DNA of 64,000 nucleotides from Otatea glauca (taxonomy: Eukaryota > Streptophyta > Magnoliopsida > Poales > Poaceae). The notes under the pieces were generated by a model, which did not search any database, was not told where the DNA came from, and saw only the letters and a program-made list of their open reading frames with translations. Numbering within the stretch: position 1 is the first letter of the stretch; each line of letters begins with the position of its first letter. Below, one piece after another: positions 1-10,859 of the stretch. The stretch covers positions 64,457,078 through 64,521,077 of the forward strand of contig CM070711.1 of assembly GCA_036346275.1 (NCBI GenBank), in the 5' to 3' direction. The translations under genes were made by a program, and so were the position numbers.

Positions 1-224
1 GCACCCTTAAACATTCTTTTCTACATCCACTCCAAATAGTGCATCCAATTAGAGATGACCCAACATTCGTGCACCCAGCGAAACGTTCCCAGAAACTTGC
101 CTCCATCAAAATTAACCTCTTAGATCTTTCCTCAGCTTTACTCACCCATATTCAATGGTCATTGTTTAGTGTGTCTAATCATCACTGTGGCCCACAACAG
201 ACATCCCCGACCTCCAGCATCATC

Positions 225-280
225 AAGGAAAAGGAAACAAACGTCCTGGAATCAAGGAAAAGGAAACAAACGTTCTGGAA
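225..280. repeat. 29-bp tandem duplication
   Basis: Two head-to-tail copies of a purine-rich unit (AAGGAAAAGGAAACAAACGT followed by CCTGGAATC) lie next to each other. They differ by one base and the second is slightly shorter. No coding function is seen. Confidence 0.7.
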
Positions 281-340
281 AAGAAAAGGACCATACATTA
301 CGTGCTGGGAAAAGGAAACCGGGAGACGGGGCAGCGGGGT

Positions 341-653
341 ATTATTTTTTCTGAATCAGAATCTCGCGGCGATGAATTTGCGATCGTAGCCTCGAGCCAA
401 AAAAATTCAACGGATATGTGCTAGAATTTTTTCCCCACGTCCGATATTATCCATTGGACGGTGGGTAATTTCATGCACGAAAAAAATAAAAACCAAGCTT
501 TGCCCCACCGTTGGATAATTTCGGGTGTGGAAAACAAATTACAATGCTTCTCGACTAGGGAAAAAACATTCTAGCACATCTCCGTTGATTTTTTCTGTCT
601 CGAGGCTACAATCGCAAATTCATCGCCCGAGAGCCTGATTCAGAAAAAATTAT
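341..653. mobile_element. Foldback MITE with arms of about 96 bp
   Basis: The stretch 341-436 is repeated as an imperfect reverse complement at 558-653. Each arm holds the core CGATGAATTTGCGAT, the block GCCTCGAG and the inner block GTGCTAGAAT. The arms match at roughly 85-90 percent by eye. The middle (437-557) contains shorter inverted and direct repeats around GTCCAATGG-like words. There is no coding capacity, so this is a non-autonomous foldback element or MITE. No clean target duplication was found and the superfamily cannot be assigned. Confidence 0.7.
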
Positions 654-721
654 AACAACGATACTAATATAGTAAAAAATTCGAGCCTGGGCGTTGGTAA
701 ATAATACCGCGCCATCGTTCC

Positions 722-795
722 GCTGAATTTTTCTGGCTCGAGGCTACAATCGCAAATTCATCGCCGCGAGAGTCTGATTCGGAAAAAATTATAAC
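722..795. repeat. Extra copy of the foldback right arm
   Basis: This block repeats the right arm at 584-653 in the same orientation, with the same CTCGAGGCTACAATCGCAAA core and the same ATTATAAC end. It is either a partial tandem duplication or the remains of a second copy of the family nested beside the first. Confidence 0.65.
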
Positions 796-829
796 GATGA
801 TGCCAATACAATAAAACATTCCTGAAAAA

Positions 830-1160
830 TAAAAAAAAACAATCAAGCAGTGCCCGCCCGCTTGATAATTTTGGCAAAAAAAAGAAATGCTTGGTGACCG
901 CTGAAAAATTCAAGCGTGGGAGAAAAAATGAAAAAAATCAAGCGGTGCCCGTCCACTGAATAATTCTGGGAAAATATGGAAAAATAAACTGCGCTCGCGA
1001 TCATTTGGATTCGCGAGGCAAAAGATAAAAATTAAACAAATCGTCGTCGGCCGGTTCCATGAGAAAAATTGAAAAAATTAAGCATCACTCACAGACCGCT
1101 GGTTCCGTGGATAAAAAATGAAAAAAATTCAGCGCTCTCCGTGCGCTAAAATTATTACCT
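830..1160. repeat. Degenerate AT-rich repeats with AATCAAGCGGTGCCCG words
   Basis: An A-rich word (GAAAAAAATCAAGCGGTGCCCG or a variant) recurs three to four times at spacings of about 80-110 bases. A related word occurs inside the foldback element at 484-540. No gene is seen here. It is probably decayed sequence of the same repeat family. Confidence 0.4.
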
Positions 1161-1290
1161 TGTTTGATTCGCTCTCCTTACAAATATGTAGTACGTACAA
1201 TATGACCACAAGATAAAGTTGCTGCAGGCGCTTAAAAAGACACTCGTATCTTCACATCCTTTCTTCCTTGTGTGATCTCATACGCAACAG

Positions 1291-1829
1291 TAGGGGTGGG
1301 CATTCGGTTTTTTCGTTTTGATCGGTTCGGTTTTTTCGGTTTTAAAATAATTCGGTTTTTGGAAACTAGCAACCGAATTTCTCAGACCAAAATAAAAAAC
1401 CGAACCGAATTAACCGAAATATTTCGGTTCGGTTAATTCGGTTTTTCGATTAACCGAAATATGAATAAACACTAAGTAGATTAGATTTAGTCCTTCTCAT
1501 ATCGCAACATAGAGTAGGGTTAAACCTACACAATATTCATAGATTATTACAATATAAGTATAATAGAACATGTGAATATACCAAATATATACATAAATGT
1601 ATTAGAATATGAGAATTGTTTAGTAATTTTAGGAAGAATATTATAAAAGTGGTATTGTATATGGGCTATTCGGTTATTTCGGTTTTTGGAAGTCAAAAAT
1701 CGAACCGAACACCGAAAACCGAATTATACCAAAACAAAAACCGAACCGAAAACCGAATAAACCGAAATAATCGGTTAATTCGGTTCGGTTCGGTTCGGTA
1801 ATTCGGTTTCGGTTTAAAAATGCCCACCA
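1291..1829. mobile_element. Non-autonomous hAT element with 8-bp target duplication
   Basis: The element starts TAGGGGTGGGCATTCGG and ends TGCCCACCA, so the termini are inverted around GGTGGGCA. It is flanked by perfect 8-bp direct repeats CGCAACAG (1283-1290 and 1830-1837), the length made by hAT transposases. Both ends are dense in CGGTT/AACCG words (TTCGGTTCGGTT and complements) that form long subterminal inverted repeats. The middle is AT-rich and non-coding. The element is 539 bp and depends on an hAT transposase elsewhere. Confidence 0.88.
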
Positions 1830-1839
1830 CGCAACAGAA

Positions 1840-2196
1840 TCCTCTAAAAAAACACAAATTGAATCCATGCCTTCCTTTCCGTGTTCCTTGCGCAGGTCCC
1901 GGGAATTCCTAACTAAAGAACGCCCAAACGCCGGGACGAAGGTGCCATACCTCCAGCCGTTCGGTGAGGCCGCGAGGCTTTTACGTGCGGCGACGGCTGC
2001 CGGTGATGTCGGCGTACATACATACGCACGCGTGAGGCGACGTCGACCGGCGACGTCGGCTCTTTCATGCCTGGACAAAGGTACATACAGACTGGAATTC
2101 CATTGTCTGAATGCCGAATGGTAAGCTTTGCTTAATAAATTGTTTGACGCTTTATTATGTTACTATATATGTGCGCAAAAGATATAATATTTATAT
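1840..2196. other. Unassigned GC-rich block
   Basis: A GC-rich stretch of about 230 bases is open in the plus direction (1867-2124) but matches no family I recognise and has no convincing coding pattern. It ends at a possible splice acceptor near 2088. It may be a captured gene fragment. Confidence 0.25.
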
Positions 2197-2833
2197 TTGT
2201 ATATTATGCTGTCTTTTCATCACGGAGGACGATTCAGCATGTTATTGTTCGACATGAAGGACATGGTTATCTCCATTATTGATCCAACATCTCTATCCAG
2301 ATGGGTTCCAACGGATAAACCATCCAGTTACTATCTTGATAGAATAAAAAAAATTGGTATAATATTTGATCGTGCTATGAGGATAGTAAATCCCTCATGG
2401 AACGACGATATCTATAATTGGCGTATTGTAGTTCCAAAGTCTGTTCCAAAAAAATAGACCGGTAAGTTATTTACACATGATTAGTAAATAGTTAAATTTT
2501 TGTGTACTTACATGTAGCAATTAAATGTTGTGCAGGAACTTGACAGGTTATTTGGTCATGAACTTGATGCACATCTGGAATTGCCAACAGTTTAATGCAC
2601 GGATCTGCGTGGTCGGTACTTTCTGTTTTATTAATCACTTTTTATAAGGTTGTAAAGTAGGTTTATACTGATGATGCTCTACAATGTACTTACAGGGTTT
2701 ACCTGTCCTCAGAAAGTGTTTCTTAATTGAAATACTAAAATACAAGTGGAATGAGTGCGCAAAAAACATCCCTCAAGACATAAGAACAAGTCTTAAGAGT
2801 ATACGGGAAATGTTTAGCGAAAAATATTATTGA
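2197..2833 (+). pseudogene. ULP1-like (C48) cysteine protease remnant, C-terminal half
   Basis: Three exon-like blocks (about 2197-2455, 2536-2595, 2696-2833) are separated by introns with GT donors and CAG acceptors. The first reads HHGGRFSMLLFDMKDMVISI then IDP, which fits the catalytic His region and following Asp of plant Ulp1-type SUMO proteases (His followed by a hydrophobic FD-L strand and a V-x-D-P turn). The last block, LPVLRKCFLIEILKYKWNEC with stop TGA at 2831-2833, fits the C-terminal helix. The segment expected to carry the catalytic Cys is missing and the middle block stops early, so no active protease is encoded. Such protease genes often travel in MULE and CACTA elements in grasses. 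The assignment rests on motif pattern only. Confidence 0.42.
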
Positions 2834-3246
2834 GTGTTATATTTTCATTTTTGTACTCGCATACGGGCACTGTGATTATTTATTATTAAGTGTTATATTC
2901 ATATTTATCTTGTCATTTAATTGATAAACGAGTGTACTGCCGTCGTAGCGTTAGCACGAGCACTATACTTGTATAAAATAAGAGATGGTGTCATCTCATT
3001 AATTTTTTTGGAATAATCTATCGATGAATCAATATATCCATAATGAGGTGATCCTTAAACCAAATCATAAAAGTCTGAATGATTCACTAATGGGCGAAAT
3101 TTTTGCTTTTGTTGAGGAAAAGCCCAATATTCGATAGGCCTGTACAAAAGTAAGAGGCTTATTTTCTCTAAAAGAAAAAAAAGGGTAGAGGCTTGTAGAA
3201 ACGTGTTGTTGGATAGAAACGTGTCGCACTGCATGCTACCAGGAAC

Positions 3247-3647
3247 CAGGGTTAACAAAACCGCGGTAAATCGCTCGGTTTTCGCGGTTTTCGACTGTAC
3301 TGTTTCGGTTCGAAAACAGAAACCAAGCGGTTTACTGGTGGAATTTAAAAAAGAATAAAAAAATTGAAAAAATTATGCGTTAAAAACCGCTCGAAAACCG
3401 TTGCAAAAACAGCTTGAAAAACCGTTTTTTTAAGAACGTTCAATTGGTCGGCTGGTTTTTCGCGAAAAACCGCGAAAACCGAGCGGTTTTTCGTCAAAAA
3501 CCGCGGTTTTCGCACATAGATTTGACCAAAATTCAATTTTTTGAATTTGCAAACCGTTCGGTTTTTTTCGGTTTTCGAACGATTTCTCACGAAAACCGCT
3601 ACCGCCAGGTTAACGGTTTTCAGCTTCGAAACGAAATTGTAAACCTG
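3247..3647. mobile_element. Non-autonomous hAT-like element, CAGGGTT/AAACCTG family
   Basis: The ends CAGGGTTAACAAAACCG and GTAAACCTG are inverted. The flanking octamers CCAGGAAC (3239-3246) and CTAGGAAC (3648-3655) match at 7 of 8 positions, fitting an hAT target duplication with one mutation. The body is full of AAACCGC/GCGGTTT words in both orientations and has no plausible protein. Confidence 0.75.
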
Positions 3648-3655
3648 CTAGGAAC

Positions 3656-4176
3656 GTTAGGATCATTGCTAGTTGTGGCTGCAAACCAAGTAGTGCTTTT
3701 GATTTGGCTTTGACTCTAGAATCTAGATGACAAATAAAATAGGATAGCTCTTTTTTCTATGTTTAGGCAAAGTTTGGCATTGCAATCTTTTAAGATCTAC
3801 AATTTTATTTTTCTATTTTTGGAAGCATATTTCTATCTCTAAACACAAAGATGCCACGCCACATCAATAGCAAATTGGCCCCTTATGAATCCATAAAGCC
3901 ACAAATTGGCCCCCTATGAATTCGATAAGTAGCACTGCGGTGTGTGGTAGGGGACGCACAAATTTCACTTGAATTTTGCATTGTAATGGATTCATGTGTT
4001 CTTTTCTTCAATAGATAAGATACAACGAGCCTTCACCAATGCTAGGCTCAAATGCTCGATATCCATAACACAGTTAACACAGGCAATTATTTTTCACTCC
4101 CACAAGGGTGTGCTCCTACGCCAATCCACCCTCCATCCTCTCTGGAGATGCACAAGTATTTGGGGCATGTGAAATA
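3656..4176. other. Intergenic stretch, no gene seen
   Basis: AT-rich sequence containing two direct copies of AAATTGGCCCC(T/C)TATGAAT about 33 bases apart (near 3869 and 3903). No gene, RNA or element boundary could be supported. Confidence 0.4.
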
Positions 4177-4420
4177 CCCCTACCGGTCACAAATAGTTAT
4201 TTTGCATATTGATATGGTCTCTAAAATATAGCTTTGATTACTAGTTTCTATTATAATATATTTATAAAACTCAACACGATTATAATATTAATTTTTAAGA
4301 TAAATATACACATATGATTCAATGTTTCCAATTTAAATATTTAAAAATATATTAGCGATAAAAGTTCAAAACTTTGATTGTATCTTTTTCAAAACGACCA
4401 CTATTTATAAAGAGAGGGAG
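4177..4420. mobile_element. Stowaway-like MITE, copy A
   Basis: The element lies between TA dinucleotides (4175-4176 and 4421-4422) and ends in AGAGAGGGAG, the reverse of the CTCCCTC terminus typical of grass Stowaway (Tc1/mariner) MITEs. Its left end is mutated (CCCCTACCGGTCACAAATAG). The interior matches copy B at 5278-5535 in the opposite orientation over nearly its whole length, for example TTTATAAATATATTATAATA. Confidence 0.75.
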
Positions 4421-4521
4421 TACATGTGGGTGGGGGGTATTTGTGAATCTTGATGCAATATCAACGGCGGTTGGAGGTTGGAGCGAAAGGACACCCCACT
4501 AGATGTAGAAATTGCATTTCC

Positions 4522-4934
4522 CAAGTTAATACTTGAACTACAAGCCTTACACATTATTCGAGCTCGCCGTTGCCGCTCGAACTATGATGCTTCACCATCT
4601 CACCGTTAATTTCCTACGGAAGTCGTACACGCAGAGGCATGCAATCGGAAGAAAAGGAATCCGAATCGACCGATCAGTTCTTCACTCGGAGCGACATGGG
4701 CGGGCCGTCCTGCACGACGATGGGCAGCGACTCGAGCTTGCAGTCGAACGGCGACAGCGTGGCCTCCTCGACGAGCACCCTCCCGATGAGCCGCAGCAGC
4801 GTCTCCTCCATCTCCTTGCCGTCGCTCCACGGGTGCACCTCCGCCTGGAGCGGCTCCGGGTTCTCGCAGATGAGGTCCCACACGGGGAACCCCCTGCGCG
4901 GCATCATCATCAAGTCCTCCCTCCCGAGCCGCAG
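4522..4934 (-). pseudogene. Truncated duplicate of the HAD phosphatase gene (3' third)
   Basis: Read on the minus strand, this encodes a copy of the last 86 residues (about 191-276) of the phosphatase at 11529-12359. It includes MPRRGFPVWDLIC, AEVHPWSDGKEME and the terminal VKN followed by a stop. One extra Met from an added ATG-type triplet is present. Homology continues through the 3' untranslated region to about 4522 and stops abruptly at about 4934 after CGCAGCGAC, so the catalytic DxD, Ser and Lys motifs are absent. The copy cannot make an enzyme. It is a partial DNA-level duplication of the nearby gene on the same strand, bracketed by two inverted Stowaway MITEs. Confidence 0.9.
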
Positions 4935-5277
4935 CGACCTGGACCTGGGAGTGTGTGGCTCACGGCTCACGGCTCACCGCTTGCCCAACCTGTTGCTCTT
5001 GCTGAACAACGGCCCAAGCCCAGCGTACCACTGAAACCAAATTAATCCCTCTGAATTCATAGTTTCCGCCCGGTGCTAGCATGCTTAGGCCTATTATGCA
5101 TATATTCATCAATGGGCCTAAATGCTGTAGTTTAAGAAAAGGCCAATCGCTCGTACAAAAAAAGAAAGAAAGAAAGAAGAAATCCAAACGTAAGAAAGAA
5201 GACAGCGTATTGTACGGTGCTGTTCTAAAAAAATAGCTTTTTATACTTTACACTAAATTCAATCCGATTAGCTAGTA

Positions 5278-5535
5278 CTCCCTTCACTCACAAATAATTA
5301 TTATTTTAGATATAAGTGCGGTCAAACTTTCAAAACTTTTACTACTAATATCTTGTTTAGTATTTAAATTGGATACAGGGAAATCATATGCGTAGATTTT
5401 TCTCAAAAAATACTTTTATAATATTATAATTTTATTAGGTTTTATAAATATATTATAATAGAAATTAGTGATCAAAGCTATGTTTTGGAGATCGTGTCGA
5501 TGTCCAAAACGATAACTAATTGTGATTGAAGGGAG
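5278..5535. mobile_element. Stowaway-like MITE, copy B
   Basis: The element starts CTCCCTTCACTCACAAATAA after a TA (5276-5277) and ends TTGTGATTGAAGGGAG, giving inverted termini. It is the same family as copy A (4177-4420) but inverted relative to it. The right-hand TA is not preserved. Confidence 0.78.
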
Positions 5536-5539
5536 TTTT

Positions 5540-7900
5540 TATTCACACTTCCGTAGGTAGTATAACAGTAGGAATATCCTTAACAAATTAACGGATACAT
5601 CTGATTTTTATTAATTACTATATAATACTGTTAAAATGTATTGTAAAATTTCTCAGAAAAAAAGTGCACAATATAGGAATAGCTAGAGCAATACATTGGT
5701 GGACTCGGAGTCTCCGACGTGGTCCACCGCAAGTGCGTCGGTTAAAATCGATGTGCAAACGCCACATGTTCCAGTTCAATTGCCTTCCCGTGGATCGAGC
5801 AGCTGTAATAGCATATCCCAGGAATATGTGCCTAAAATTTGGTGAAACGGACTGTGGCGAACTGTCGGGGCATATCTCTTTTAATTCACGAGAATAGGAT
5901 TCACAAAGGTACATCTTTCTAAGGGTATAAGCGCGTACACAACCTACGCACACCATACACTACACTTACGTATTACAATACATACACACATGTGTAGGTC
6001 CTCTAAATATAATCTAGGATTATATGAGCTCAGGAGCACAGGAAATATACATCTTTGTGACGTGCAATAGCACATCTTTCCATGATAGCGTCTGAAAATA
6101 TTTTAGTACTACAATTTCAGAAATAAAGAATTTAACCGGTAACTGTGGTTGTAACTGTAAGCCAAATAGAGCTTTTGTTTTGTTTTCACTTCTTCTAATG
6201 TTGTTATATGGTTGTATCCAACTTAAGATGCGCGGACGTCTTTTTTTTTTCCATGTTCAGCCTTGTTTGAATAGGATTTTTTTAAATAATACATTTTATT
6301 AAAGTAATTACGACATTAATATGCTAAGAACTTTTTTTATAAAAATAGTACCAGTTCGGCCAACCGTTTGGCAAAATCGGAGTAGTAGCCAGATGGTTGG
6401 ACGAAGACCATATTTTCATCGAACCGTTAGGCGAAATTACGTTAATTGCACCATCAGCACCGCCTTGACAGTGCAGCCGAATGCTTGCTTGATATGTATG
6501 TACTTATTTTCGCCACACGGTTAGACGATAACCTATTATCGCCAAACGGTTGGGCAACAATGAGTTATCCCACCGACGCTGCTGCCCATGTCGACCTTAT
6601 GTTCAGAGACGACCAGCAGAGCTACACAACTTTTTTTTTTGAAATCTCATCAGAGCTCCAACATTTAGTTAAGGAGAGAACAACAGCCGAGCTATGCACA
6701 GCTCTCATGAGCACGTGCATCACGAGAAGCTCGAACGTTAGCGGGTGGGTCGCCCACTGGCGTTCCTCACCGCCCGAGCAAACGCCCGGTCTCAGAGCTA
6801 CACAACTTTGATTCGTTCCAAGGTACTTCATCATTTCAACTGAACAGGAGAAGTAATATCAAGTGTATAAGCTAAGTGAAATTTCCTTTCGCGAGTCATG
6901 GATGCTCTGATGAAATTGTTGACATCTGAAGCCAAGAAGATGTGGCGAAGAAGAAGGCCGTGGTGTTCGGCCAAAATGTAACGTTGGATGGACCAATTGA
7001 AACTGGTGACAACATTAGTCAAGCCGGTTTTATGGTAAATTTGTTTAATCCTGATTGTTCAATTCAGATTGTTGAATGCAAATGAGAAGTGCCAAATTGT
7101 TGATTGATTTGATATCATTTTTGTTCAACAGTCTTAAAAATACATGTAATGTGAGTTGTCAGATCTTTTTGTTGTGATGCAGCTGTATGCCCAAACCAGA
7201 ACTGATAATTTAACAGACACCAGGGGAAATTCTGCAGATGACATACATTATTCTTACACATTGTTTCAAACATTTGTGCCAATACGTTTCAAATTTGGAA
7301 ATAATTTCCCCATTCGCCTTTTTACTGTATACTTGTCTCAGAGCTCTTGTTTCTTGGTTGCTTGTGCCAGTCATCGCGTGTATTCAGGCAAAGACAAAGA
7401 TTGGATGTGTGTGATCCGTCATGACTAAACCTGACATGCCATCCGTCATGCAAGGTAACTGAGAAGTTGAACTGATCATGACAGCTGAACCAGTTTCTCA
7501 CCGTTCACGCCGGAAACGAAATTTCTCTTACTAGAATCCGGTTTTTTCAAGTTTCGCGAGCATGCAAGGTAACAAAAGATGGAGAAAAATTTCAAATTTT
7601 TTGCAAATGAGATTTTTTGAATCATGTTTTTTAAAATTGAAACTGATCATATTTAGCATGAGCAGCTGAACATGATTCTGACATGTGAATAATATTGCTA
7701 AAATTTTGAGTTGTTACCTGTTTTTAAAATTGTGGAATTCTAAGAAATTTCGTGACATTTTGATCAAATTCGAAGATTGGGAGTCATAATTCGAAACAAT
7801 TAATGTATATTGACATGAAAATTATTAAGAATGTAATAAAATTGATACACACAACAAGTCTTCACATATTTGCATATGACAATTAAATGAATGTATGTTT
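5540..7900. other. Long stretch without a supported gene
   Basis: Mixed AT-rich sequence. Between 6356 and 6562 a word related to CGCCAAACGGTTGGGCAA recurs about five times in varied spacing. A direct repeat CAGAGCTACACAACTTTG is found near 6626 and 6794. Short open stretches on both strands lack conserved motifs. I see no RNA gene or element boundary that can be defended. Confidence 0.35.
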
Positions 7901-7909
7901 GCATCACAT

Positions 7910-8190
7910 ACCTACGAGTAGTAAAGCGCTCCTGGTGCAAACTCCACCTCCGTGTTGTCGACAATGATCTCGTGGTACCTCCTCTCGTGTTATTGCTTGT
8001 ATTCCTCCCAGGTCATGTCTCGTGGTAGCCAGGCAGACTTCCAATGCTGGTAATGAGACTCCAGTGTCGTGTTTCTCGGACTGGTGAAGGTACATGACAT
8101 TGGCAGATGAGTGCCGTGCGTATGGATCGACATATGGATCATTGTAGTCAAATGGCAAAGAGATGCTCGATCCATCATAACTCGTCATCG
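7910..8190 (-). pseudogene. Unidentified degraded coding fragment
   Basis: On the minus strand, pieces in two frames read YQHWKSAWLPRDMTWEEYKQ, then HERRYHEIIVDNTEVEFAPG and a stop. The amino-acid composition looks like real protein and the reading is interrupted by one early stop. I do not recognise the family. It lies just downstream, on the same strand, of the hAT transposase remnant at 8866-9240 and may belong to the same element or be a captured host fragment. Upstream sequence to 8560 is GC-rich and broken in all frames. Confidence 0.3.
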
Positions 8191-8865
8191 TACTGCATTA
8201 CCCCCGATCCCATCCATACGGCATTTGACTATACCCGTATGCTCAACCGAATGCCCAAATGGTCGGAGGACTCGCCGCTACACCATGATTGAGCACCATC
8301 CTGTGGTTGTCTTTGCGCGCCCACCCCACCACGCGACGTGCCCTTCCGCTCTCGCTGGTCCGCTGCTAAGTCACCTCTCGGGCAGACCCTCGATGCAATC
8401 CTCCTGCCGGTGATTGTGATTGTGGGCAGGGGCGGAGGAGTACCGGCCGCCTCCGCCCCGTCATCGCCAGAGAGTGCATCGCAGCCGCCGAAGCTACTCT
8501 TGAGTCGCACATTATCGAAGAAGGTGTTGCCGTGTCGTCCTCACTGCCGACAATAGGCTCATCATCAATTCGGCCTTTTCCTTTTTCCTTACCACTCTGC
8601 TGCCCGATAACTTTTGTAATCCGCCTAAAGCTCCGCTAAAGTGTCGTCATCCTCGCGTCGTAGCACGCTTTCTCTTCCTCGTGTGCGTGTCTCCGATGTT
8701 CCACTCCGCCCAATCTGGGAGGCTCTTCCCTCTGTGGCCAATTAGAAGTAAGGTTAACATTGTTCTCGTGTTTGGACATACATGGTTAAAAAGTGGAATG
8801 GAAAACAATTGCATTGTTTACTGTTGCCTCATACATCTCTGCTGGGATGGAGTCAACCACGAATC
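8191..8865. other. GC-rich degenerate sequence, no gene assigned
   Basis: The stretch between the fragment at 7910-8190 and the hAT remnant contains short open frames on both strands, all interrupted, with no domain I recognise. Confidence 0.3.
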
Positions 8866-9240
8866 TCATTGAGGAGGGTGGGTCGTCGCGACCGCCTCGT
8901 CGAGTAGAGGCTCCCGAGAGACTGGATGAGTCGAACCACTCGCAATTGGGTCATGCCGGGATGCATCGCATCCTCGATCGAGCGATCCACGGGGTCTTCG
9001 CCTTGGAGTGCGAGTGGATTCATAGTCTCGGCGAAGTCGCGAGTTGTAGTGCACGAACACGAGCCGTTGGAGCTTCGCATAACTTAAACGGTTTCGTAGC
9101 TGCGTGTGCACCAAAGCAAATGTGCTCCAATTGCGTTCACACCCACTCGACGATGCGACCGGACACCAACCTCAAGGCGAACTTTTGCGTACAAGGCGTC
9201 TCATTCGAAGGCCATCCACCATTGAGTCGTGAACAACACG
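8866..9240 (-). pseudogene. hAT transposase remnant, C-terminal dimerisation region
   Basis: The minus strand reads GCERNWSTFALVHTQ then RNRLSYAKLQRLVFVHYN and RLRRDY. This matches the C-terminal hAT dimerisation region of plant BED/DUF659-type transposases, where CERNWS followed by a helix with NRL and LVYV-YN is characteristic. ERNWST lies at 9139-9122. Further upstream (to about 9440) frames shift and stops appear. The DNA-binding BED finger and the catalytic region are not found. This is a dead fragment. A transposase of this class could once have mobilised the small hAT elements in this window, but nothing here shows that directly. Confidence 0.6.
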
Positions 9241-9779
9241 AAAAAGAAAAGTCGATGAGTGCTACACAACAACATACCAACCAACCTCGGTTTATGTACT
9301 TACCGCCGTCATTTAGTTATCGACGCATACCGGTCCACGCGCAAGTCGGGTGGCAAAACGTCCCGTCTAAGACGGTATGTATGCCTTCTCGAGAGCCTTC
9401 ACCGCGTGATAGCGTCGTCATCGACCATAATGCTTAGTGCGGTCGAGCGCCCCATGTAATGCTGGAGTCTTGCATATGTTGTATGAGAACTGGGACTTGG
9501 TCCAGGACGGAGGTGCAATTGATGAAAAGATTGCATAGTTAGTATAATAGATGCGAACATTGCATACTTAGCATAATAGAATGAACATGTTAATTTCACT
9601 TACCAACTTGCACAAATGTGGTTTCCACTTATTTCGCAAATCTCTTTCCATGACTTGTAGGAATATCTTGTACTGTTCTCCATGCTCCGTAAGTTATTGT
9701 TGTCTTTCTCCATGTTTCCCTTATTTGGCAAAGTCGTTCACGCCGGACTACTTCAAGTGGTCCGCGTGAACTACTTTAT

Positions 9780-10214
9780 CCTATTTCGATTTTTATTTTT
9801 AAAACATAACAAATGATGTTAAAATATTTTCATAAATTTTATGTATTATCCTACATATCTTATGATACTCCCATAAATTTTTCATAGCATGAAAATGCAT
9901 TCTCAATTTTTAAAATTGAGAGTGTTGCCAAAAAGTCTAAAAATAAACTTTTTCAAACATTATCATTGAAGATCACTTCGAGAACTTATTGATATAATTC
10001 GGTCGATCCGCCAAAAAATTCAAATTCGGTTTAAAATTCGAAATCTCGGCGGTTTTAGAAATCTCGTGAAAAATAAAAATCCAAATATATCTGTAGCAAT
10101 TTCAAATTTTTTCGGATTTTACATCCGGCCGGTCTATGCAAACTCATTGGGGTCCGAAATCCGAGATTTCGGCGAGATTTCGCCGAATTTCGGCGGTTTT
10201 TGTAACCTTGCTGA
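9780..10214. repeat. Decayed hAT-like repeat with TTTCGGCG words
   Basis: The right part contains GAGATTTCGGCGAGATTTCG and related inverted words and ends TTTTTGTAACCTTG. This resembles the terminus type of the element at 38390-39848. The left boundary is not visible, so it is called a truncated member. Confidence 0.45.
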
Positions 10215-10257
10215 ACACTACTCCTGTTTACTATTGCCTTCAATACGGAATCCTTCT

Positions 10258-10604
10258 TGACGAAAATCGCTCGAAAATCGTGATTTTCGACCGTATCAAA
10301 CCGATTTGATAAACTATACTGGTCTATAAACCGGTCAAATTTTTAAAAAATTAGAAAATTTTGTGCAACGTAAACTGCTCGATTATCAGTGGAAATCACT
10401 CAAAATTTGGCCGTCAAAAAATTTCACTTGAACAGTAGATTATCATGAAAATCGATCGATTTTCGGTCAAAACCAGTTAATTTTTTATTTTTTATTCAAA
10501 AAGTTTGATTTTGAAACTCTTCGGTTTTTAGTGATTTTCGATGAAAATCAGTGCCGACTGGGATTCGATTTTCAACCTCAATTCTGTTTTGTAAACCCTA
10601 CTTC
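10258..10604. repeat. Decayed hAT-like repeat ending GTAAACCCT
   Basis: Dense GAAAATCG/CGATTTTC words in both orientations and a right end TTTTGTAAACCCTAC resemble the family at 3247-3647. The left terminus is not clear and no target duplication was found. Confidence 0.45.
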
Positions 10605-10657
10605 TGTGCATAGCTCTTTTAACGGTACACTCAATTCAATACATTTTTTTATCCAAT

Positions 10658-10848
10658 AGTTCCCATTAGTTAAGGTATACTACACCTAGCAGTACGAGAA
10701 GTAGAATCCCAAAAAGAATAAAATTGTAATTGCCCATCAAGAGATTTCTTTTTTATCGCTAGTTCCGATTAGTTAAGATATACTACACCTAGAAGTAGAA
10801 TTAAAATTAAAAAGAACAAAATTGCAGTTGCTCATTTAGAGATCGCAC
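10658..10848. repeat. Tandem duplication of about 100 bp
   Basis: Two adjacent copies share AGTTCC(C/G)ATTAGTTAAG, TATACTACACCTAG and AAAAAGAA(T/C)AAAATTG in the same order. The copies have diverged by short deletions. Confidence 0.65.
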
Positions 10849-10859
10849 CACACAAGAGT

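Noticed and set aside
1616..1801. Open frame in the CGGTT-rich part of the hAT element
   Set aside because: It consists of the repeated AACCG words read as Asn/Arg-rich peptide. No protein family fits.
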